Assembly: GCF_037860755.1 (NCBI RefSeq)
Contig: NZ_JBBEOI010000013.1
Coordinates: 1-36,970, forward strand
Length of the DNA: 36,970 bases
Source of the DNA: Aquipuribacter hungaricus
GTDB lineage: Bacteria > Actinomycetota > Actinomycetes > Actinomycetales > JBBAYJ01
Direction of reading: 5' to 3'
The notes under the pieces are model-generated. The model did no database searches. It worked only from the letters and a program-made list of their open reading frames with translations, and was not told where the DNA came from. The translations under genes and the position numbers were made by a program. Shown here piece after piece: positions 33,129-36,970 of this stretch (position 1 is its first letter; every line of letters starts with the position of its first letter).

Positions 33129-34003
33129 GCCGTGACCTCCGAGGTCGTGGTGGGGGTGGCGGCGGCGGTGCCACCGGGGGCGGGACGGGGGCGGGGCCAG
33201 GCGCGGCGCAGGAACAGCGCCATGGTGGGCAGGACGTAGCCGACCCACGCGACGGCCTCGAGGACCGTGGTCGCCGGGGAGAAGTTGAAGACGCCCTTGA
33301 GCAGCACGCCGTACCAGGAGGTCGGCGGGACGACGTGGGAGACGTCGAAGGCGAGCGTGGTCAGGCCCGGCAGCACGCCGGCCTCCTGCAGGTCGTGGAC
33401 GCCGTAGGCGAGCACGCCGCCGGCCACGACGACGAGGAAGGCGCCGGTGACGAGGAAGAACCGGGACAGGTCGATCCGCAGCGCGCCGCGGTAGACGAGG
33501 TACCCGAGCACGACGGCGGTGAGGATGCCCAGGGCCGCCGCGAGCAGCGGCGCAGAGCCGGCCCCGGCGGCGCCGGCGGTGGCGCGGGTGGCCGCCCACA
33601 GGAACAGCGCGGTCTCCAGGCCCTCGCGGCCCACGGCGAGCGCGGCGACGACGACGACGCTGCGGCGCCCGGCCTCGGCCGCCCGGTCGACCTGGCTGCG
33701 GAGCTCCCCGGAGATGGTGCGGGCGGCCGCGGCCATCCAGAACACCATCCACGTGACGAAGCCGACGGCGACGATCGACAGCGAGCCGCCGATGAGCTCC
33801 TGCGCCTCGAACGTCAGCCCGCGCGGGCCGTAGGTGAGCGCGGCGCCCACGCCCATGGAGACGAGCGCGGCCGCGGCGACGCCGGTCCACACCCAGGGCA
33901 GCAGGGCGCGACGGCCGCTGCGGACCAGGTAGGCCACGAGGATGCTGACGACGAGCGCCGCCTCGAGCCCCTCGCGGAGCCCGATCAGAAAGGTGCCGAC
34001 CAC
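33125..34003 (-). CDS. efeU: EfeU, Ftr1-type high-affinity iron permease
   Basis: This 292-residue protein has about seven membrane helices. It carries the two REGLE motifs that define iron permeases of the Ftr1/EfeU family: REGLEAAL at residues 10-17 and REGLETALF at 126-134. The glutamates are needed for iron passage in studied members. The cytosolic tail is proline/threonine-rich. The GTG at 34001-34003 has no good ribosome site. A DtxR-type box begins 16 nt upstream of the start, so the promoter must overlap the box and the leader is very short or absent. It is first in the efeU-efeO-efeB operon. Confidence 0.94.
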   Translation of the reverse strand: MVGTFLIGLREGLEAALVVSILVAYLVRSGRRALLPWVWTGVAAAALVSMGVGAALTYGPRGLTFEAQELIGGSLSIVAVGFVTWMVFWMAAAARTISGELRSQVDRAAEAGRRSVVVVAALAVGREGLETALFLWAATRATAGAAGAGSAPLLAAALGILTAVVLGYLVYRGALRIDLSRFFLVTGAFLVVVAGGVLAYGVHDLQEAGVLPGLTTLAFDVSHVVPPTSWYGVLLKGVFNFSPATTVLEAVAWVGYVLPTMALFLRRAWPRPRPAPGGTAAATPTTTSEVTA

Positions 34004-34018
34004 CGTGACCCATTCCCG

Positions 34019-34037
34019 TGAGGGTTGCCTTACCTGA
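34019..34037 (-). promoter_or_regulatory. DtxR/IdeR-type iron box upstream of efeUOB
   Basis: TGAGGGTTGCCTTACCTGA (plus-strand reading) matches the DtxR/IdeR palindrome consensus TTAGGTTAGCCTAACCTAA at 14 of 19 positions by my count. It lies 16 bp upstream of the efeU GTG, where a bound repressor would block transcription when iron is plentiful. Confidence 0.7.
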
Positions 34038-34081
34038 CGGGTGGACGGTACGGCACGGCAGGCGGTGGGGTCGACCGGGGG

Positions 34082-35215
34082 TCACTGCCTCCAGACGACG
34101 ACCACGGTCCGGTCGTCGTCGGCACCCGCGCGGGGCGCGTCGACGCCGGCCTCGGCCGCGCCGGCGAAGCCGCGCCGCACGTGGCGCACCAGCTGCCCGG
34201 TGAGCCGGTCCAAGCCGTAGGCCAGGTCCCGGCCGCGGTTCTCCACGACGCCGTCGGTGTAGAGGACCATCGCGTCGCCGCGCTGCAGCCGGCCGCGGAC
34301 CTCGGCGTACCCGCCGCCCGCGAGCAGCCCCAGCGCCGGCTCCTGCACCGCGGGGACGACCTCCCACGCACCCGAGCCCGCCCGGTGCTGCACGGGCGGC
34401 GGGTGCCCGGCGGTGCGGACCGCGTACTCCCCCGTCGCCGGGTCGAGGACCAGGTGCAGCGCGGTCGCGAAGCCCTCCTCCCACTCCTGGCGCAGCAGGT
34501 AGGCGTTGGCCGCGGGCAGGAACTCCGCGACCCGGGAGCCGGCGAGCAGCCCGCTGAGCCCGCCGGACAGCAGCAGCGCGCGCGTCCCCGCGGCCTGGCC
34601 CTTGCCGGACACGTCGACGACGACGACCTCGAGCGCGCCGGCCCAGTCGACGTCCTGCGGGCCGAGCTCCCGGGAGCGGCCGGTGCTGGGGCGCACGACG
34701 GACAGGACGAAGTCGCCGGAGAACCCCTCCCCGTTGGCCGAGCGCTGGGCGACCTCCATCCGGACGCCGTCCGGCAGCCGTGCCGGCAGGGCCTGGGCGC
34801 GCAGCCGGTCGCGGAGGTCCACGAGCATCTGCTGGCCGGTGTTGCCCTGGACGCCGAGCACCTCGCGGGTGCGGACGAACCCGGCCATGAGCACGGCGCT
34901 CAGCACGATGATGACGACCACCCCGGGCGTCACCTTGTACTCCGTGCTCCACCGCAGCAGCCCGGAGACGGCGACGCACGCGGCGATCACCGGGTACAGC
35001 AGCAGCAGGTACCTCAGCTGGAGGAAGTAGCCCGCCAGCAGCACGAGCAGCACCGCCGACGCGGTGGGCACCCACGTGACGAACGTGCCGCTGGCCACGG
35101 CGAACAGGACGCTGAGGCCGGCGAAGACGAGGAAGACCGCGGGCTGGTTGTGGGGCCATCCCCCGGTCCAGCCGGCCGCCCTCGCGCGCACGGCGGCAGC
35201 ACGGGACCGGGGCAC
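34082..35215 (-). CDS. Membrane-anchored PP2C-type (SpoIIE/RsbU) serine phosphatase
   Basis: The protein has 377 residues. The first 120 contain about four membrane helices (AVFLVFAGLSVLFAVA, SAVLLVLLAGYFL, LLLYPVIAACVAVSGLL, VVVIIVLSAVLMAG). The SpoIIE-type phosphatase domain covers about 150-377: GDFVLSV carries a metal Asp, VVVVDVSGKGQAAGTRALLL is the core, TAGHPPP follows, VLYTDGVVE is the second metal site, and DDDRTVVVVW closes the domain. These enzymes dephosphorylate anti-anti-sigma factors in partner-switching stress pathways. No linked sigma or STAS gene is in the window, though an RsbW-like ATPase lies at 27721. A TAGGCT -10 box lies 6 nt upstream of the GTG start. It precedes efeUOB in the same direction. 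Confidence 0.92.
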   Translation of the reverse strand: MPRSRAAAVRARAAGWTGGWPHNQPAVFLVFAGLSVLFAVASGTFVTWVPTASAVLLVLLAGYFLQLRYLLLLYPVIAACVAVSGLLRWSTEYKVTPGVVVIIVLSAVLMAGFVRTREVLGVQGNTGQQMLVDLRDRLRAQALPARLPDGVRMEVAQRSANGEGFSGDFVLSVVRPSTGRSRELGPQDVDWAGALEVVVVDVSGKGQAAGTRALLLSGGLSGLLAGSRVAEFLPAANAYLLRQEWEEGFATALHLVLDPATGEYAVRTAGHPPPVQHRAGSGAWEVVPAVQEPALGLLAGGGYAEVRGRLQRGDAMVLYTDGVVENRGRDLAYGLDRLTGQLVRHVRRGFAGAAEAGVDAPRAGADDDRTVVVVWRQ

Positions 35216-35221
35216 GCGGCG

Positions 35222-35227
35222 AGCCTA
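35222..35227 (-). promoter_or_regulatory. -10 box of the SpoIIE-type phosphatase gene (TAGGCT)
   Basis: TAGGCT on the minus strand ends 6 nt before the GTG at 35213-35215. No ribosome site is present, consistent with a leaderless mRNA. Confidence 0.45.
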
Positions 35228-35309
35228 GGGGCCGGTGCCGCCCGCAGCGAGGACCGCGAGCGTGACGCACCGGGCACGCTGCGTCCTCACCCGTCCGGGG
35301 GCCGACCGG

Positions 35310-36128
35310 TCAGGCGGCCTGGCAGACGGGGCACCAGTACAGCCGCCGGCCGACGAGGTCGGCGACCTGCACCGGGGTCCCGCAGAGCCGGCACGGCAGG
35401 CCGTGGCGGCGGTAGACGTAGAACCGGTCCTCGCGGCGCGCCTGCCCGCTCACCCGGTCCCGGTGCTGCCGCTCGGTGGTGACGATGTGGCCCGCCCGCA
35501 CCCCGGCGCGCATGAGCACGACCAGGTCGTCCCAGACGTGCTGCCAGTCCGCCTCGGCCACGGCGCTGCCGGGCAGCATCGGCGCCAGGCCGGCCCGGAA
35601 CAGCACCTCGGCGCGGTAGACGTTGCCGACGCCCGCCAGGACGGACTGGTCCATGAGCAGCGCCGCGACCGCCTGGCGGGACCGGTGCACCCGCTCCCAG
35701 GCGCGCTCCGGCTCGGCGTCCTTGCGCAGCGGGTCCGGGCCCAGGCGCGCGAGCAGCGCAGCGCGGCCGGCGTCGTCCATGAGCTCGCACGCGGTGGGGC
35801 CGCGCAGCTCGGCCCAGGCCGGCTCGTCGCCGGGCCCGACCAGCCGCAGCCGGAGGGCGCCGCGGGGCTCGGGCGGCTCGCCGGTGCCGAGCAGCCACTT
35901 CCCGTACAGCCCCAGGTGGACGTGGAGGAACCGGTCGCTGCCGGGCGGGGCGTCGAAGCGCAGCAGCAGGTGCTTGCCCCAGGCCTCGGCCCGGTCCATG
36001 ACCAGCCCGTCGATGGCGGCGGCGCCCGCGGCGAAGCGGCCCTGCGGGCTGTCGGCCCGGAGCTCGACGCCGCCGAGGTGGGCGGACAGCTGCCGGGCGG
36101 ACCGGTGGACGGTGTGGCCCTCGGGCAT
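35310..36128 (-). CDS. Fpg/Nei-family DNA glycosylase/AP lyase (Nei2-like)
   Basis: This 272-residue base-excision repair enzyme removes oxidised bases and cuts the abasic site. It begins MPEGHTVHR, which after removal of Met gives the catalytic Pro1-Glu2. The MPEGHT form marks the actinobacterial Nei group rather than Fpg (MPELPE). The helix-two-turn-helix lies in MDQSVLAGVGNVYRAEVLF, and the C-terminal zinc finger uses CRLCGTP and WCPVCQ. K52 in WGKHLLL is a conserved DNA contact. The ATG at 36126-36128 starts 52 nt after the rpiB stop in the same direction, so the two are probably co-transcribed. Confidence 0.94.
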   Translation of the reverse strand: MPEGHTVHRSARQLSAHLGGVELRADSPQGRFAAGAAAIDGLVMDRAEAWGKHLLLRFDAPPGSDRFLHVHLGLYGKWLLGTGEPPEPRGALRLRLVGPGDEPAWAELRGPTACELMDDAGRAALLARLGPDPLRKDAEPERAWERVHRSRQAVAALLMDQSVLAGVGNVYRAEVLFRAGLAPMLPGSAVAEADWQHVWDDLVVLMRAGVRAGHIVTTERQHRDRVSGQARREDRFYVYRRHGLPCRLCGTPVQVADLVGRRLYWCPVCQAA

Positions 36129-36180
36129 CAGGCGGTGCCGGGGGCCGGGCGGCGGCGGGCGCCCGCGGGGTGGGGTCGGC

Positions 36181-36651
36181 TCACGCGGGCAGCGGCGGCA
36201 GCTCGCCGTCGCTCTCCCACCGGCTCAGCTGGTCGATGCGGCGCTGGTGGCGCGGGTCGCCGCTGAAGTCCTCGGCGAGGAACGCCCGGACGAACCCGGT
36301 CGCCTCCTCCGCCGTGTGCATCCGGGCGCCGACGGAGACCACCTGCGCGTCGTTGTGCTGGCGGCCGAGCCGGGCGGTCTGCTCCGACCAGGCGAGCACG
36401 GCGCGCACGCCGGGCACCTTGTTCGCCGCGATCTGCTCGCCGTTGCCCGAGCCGCCGACGACGACGCCGAGGCTGCCGGGCTCGTCACGGGCGCCCAGGG
36501 CCGCCCGCAGGCAGAAGGGCGGGTAGTCGTCGGCGGGGTCGAGCACGGCGGGACCGTGGTCGACGACGTCGTGGCCGTCGTCGGTCAGCGCCTGCACGAG
36601 GTGCTGCTTGAGGTCGAAGCCTGCGTGGTCGGACCCGATGTGGACTCGCAC
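36181..36651 (-). CDS. rpiB: Ribose-5-phosphate isomerase B
   Basis: This protein interconverts ribose 5-phosphate and ribulose 5-phosphate in the pentose phosphate pathway. The RpiB/LacAB signatures are HIGSDHAGFDLK at the start, GVVVGGSGNGEQIAANK in the middle and NDAQVVSVGAR later. No cysteine occupies the catalytic position before SGNGE, where some RpiBs have one; as I recall, the mycobacterial type also lacks it. I chose the GTG at 36649-36651 (VRVHIGSDH, 156 residues), because CACAAT on the minus strand ends 7 nt upstream and the family usually starts M-x-V-H. The ATG at 36658-36660 would add three residues but lies within the proposed -10. It diverges from a DUF429 gene through a shared promoter element. 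Confidence 0.93.
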   Translation of the reverse strand: MRVHIGSDHAGFDLKQHLVQALTDDGHDVVDHGPAVLDPADDYPPFCLRAALGARDEPGSLGVVVGGSGNGEQIAANKVPGVRAVLAWSEQTARLGRQHNDAQVVSVGARMHTAEEATGFVRAFLAEDFSGDPRHQRRIDQLSRWESDGELPPLPA

Positions 36652-36657
36652 GGGTGG

Positions 36658-36664
36658 CATTGTG
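36658..36664. promoter_or_regulatory. Shared symmetric -10 element for rpiB and the DUF429 gene
   Basis: The 7-mer CATTGTG reads as -10 CATTGT on the plus strand (36658-36663) and CACAAT on the minus strand (36659-36664). Each hexamer ends 7 nt before a GTG (36671 plus, 36651 minus). Both transcripts would be leaderless. Confidence 0.45.
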
Positions 36665-36670
36665 TCGGAC

Positions 36671-36970
36671 GTGCGGGTGGTCGGGGTCGACGGGGTCCGG
36701 GGCCGGTGGCTCGCGGCGCTCGTCTCGCTCGACCCCGAGGGGTCCGCGCCGGCCACGGTGACCTGGGACCTGGGCAGCGCGGCCGCCGTGCTCGGTCCCG
36801 CGGCCGGGGAGGACGTCGCCGCGGTGGGCATCGACGTGCCGGTCGGGCTGGTCCCCGCCGGCCACCGGGAGGCCGAGCAGCAGGCCCGGGCGCTCCTGGG
36901 CGGCTCGGCCAGCAGCGTCTTCGCCACCGCCCCGCAGCCCGCCCTCGCGGTCGCCCGGCGCCTCGGCGGC
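36671..36970 (+). CDS. DUF429 family protein, N-terminal fragment (runs off the right edge)
   Basis: One hundred codons are visible and the frame is open to the window end. The product starts VRVVGVDGVRGRWLAAL, followed by a strand-rich region, AAVGIDVPVGL and FATAPQPALAVARRLGG. The GVDG-RG-W start and GIDVPVGL text are the ribonuclease-H-like strands of the DUF429 family, whose function is unknown. I chose the GTG at 36671 because homologues begin directly with this motif and a -10-like CATTGT ends 7 nt upstream. A GTG at 36662 would add three residues but lies within that element. Its start is 20 bp from the start of rpiB on the other strand. Confidence 0.8.
   Translation, partial: MRVVGVDGVRGRWLAALVSLDPEGSAPATVTWDLGSAAAVLGPAAGEDVAAVGIDVPVGLVPAGHREAEQQARALLGGSASSVFATAPQPALAVARRLGG

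Noticed and set aside
1-36970. CRISPR arrays, insertion sequences or prophage
   Set aside because: No regularly spaced repeats, transposase or integrase motifs, or phage structural genes were found on either strand.

Overview
This is a very GC-rich chromosomal segment from an actinomycete (phylum Actinomycetota). The evidence is the clpP1-clpP2-clpX/valS/folC-DUF4233-ndk-rne gene set, two paired ClpP subunits, a ClgR-type box in front of clpP1, a DtxR/IdeR-type iron box, a T-box leader on ileS, a probable F420-dependent reductase, and frequent GTG and leaderless starts. The order could be Micrococcales or Kineosporiales, but the sequence alone does not settle this. No insertion sequence, phage gene, integrase or CRISPR array was seen.

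Layout. Positions 1-2965 hold the minus-strand group folC, DUF4233, ndk and the first codons of rne. Positions 3000-4815 hold an XRE-type regulator with a long TPR array. It diverges from a 45-codon gene for a tiny secreted peptide, and four CTGTGA repeats lie between them. Positions 4827-8290 hold ileS with its T-box leader. A Tat-exported multicopper oxidase and an OsmC-like protein follow (8294-10471). Next come valS on the plus strand and, converging on it, clpX, clpP2, clpP1 and tig (10540-17603), separated by strong hairpin terminators. In many actinomycetes clpX, valS, folC and ndk lie close together. Here valS is on the opposite strand from folC, with about 7.6 kb between them.

Positions 17720-22467 hold tRNA-Pro(UGG), a deazaflavin-type reductase coupled to a DUF2071 protein, a small membrane protein, tRNA-Gly(UCC) and a secreted GH2-LamG glycosidase. 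Positions 22929-27600 hold an APC transporter with a universal stress protein, selO, and a YibE/F-like membrane protein that overlaps selO tail to tail. Positions 27721-30398 hold a HATPase-PAS regulator overlapping a class V aminotransferase. Positions 30409-34037 hold a 57-residue gene and the efeUOB ferrous-iron uptake operon with an iron box. The end of the window has a membrane SpoIIE-type phosphatase, a Nei-type DNA glycosylase, rpiB and the start of a DUF429 gene.

The most interesting candidate is the divergent XRE-TPR regulator and secreted mini-peptide pair (3059-4733). Its layout resembles Firmicute RRNPP peptide-pheromone modules, but I recognise no described actinobacterial counterpart. 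Other points of note are a set of starts placed 5-7 nt after a -10 box (probable leaderless mRNAs), a shared symmetric -10 element between rpiB and the DUF429 gene, and a TGTGA-N6-TGTGA direct repeat found at both the peptide locus and the APC transporter promoter.
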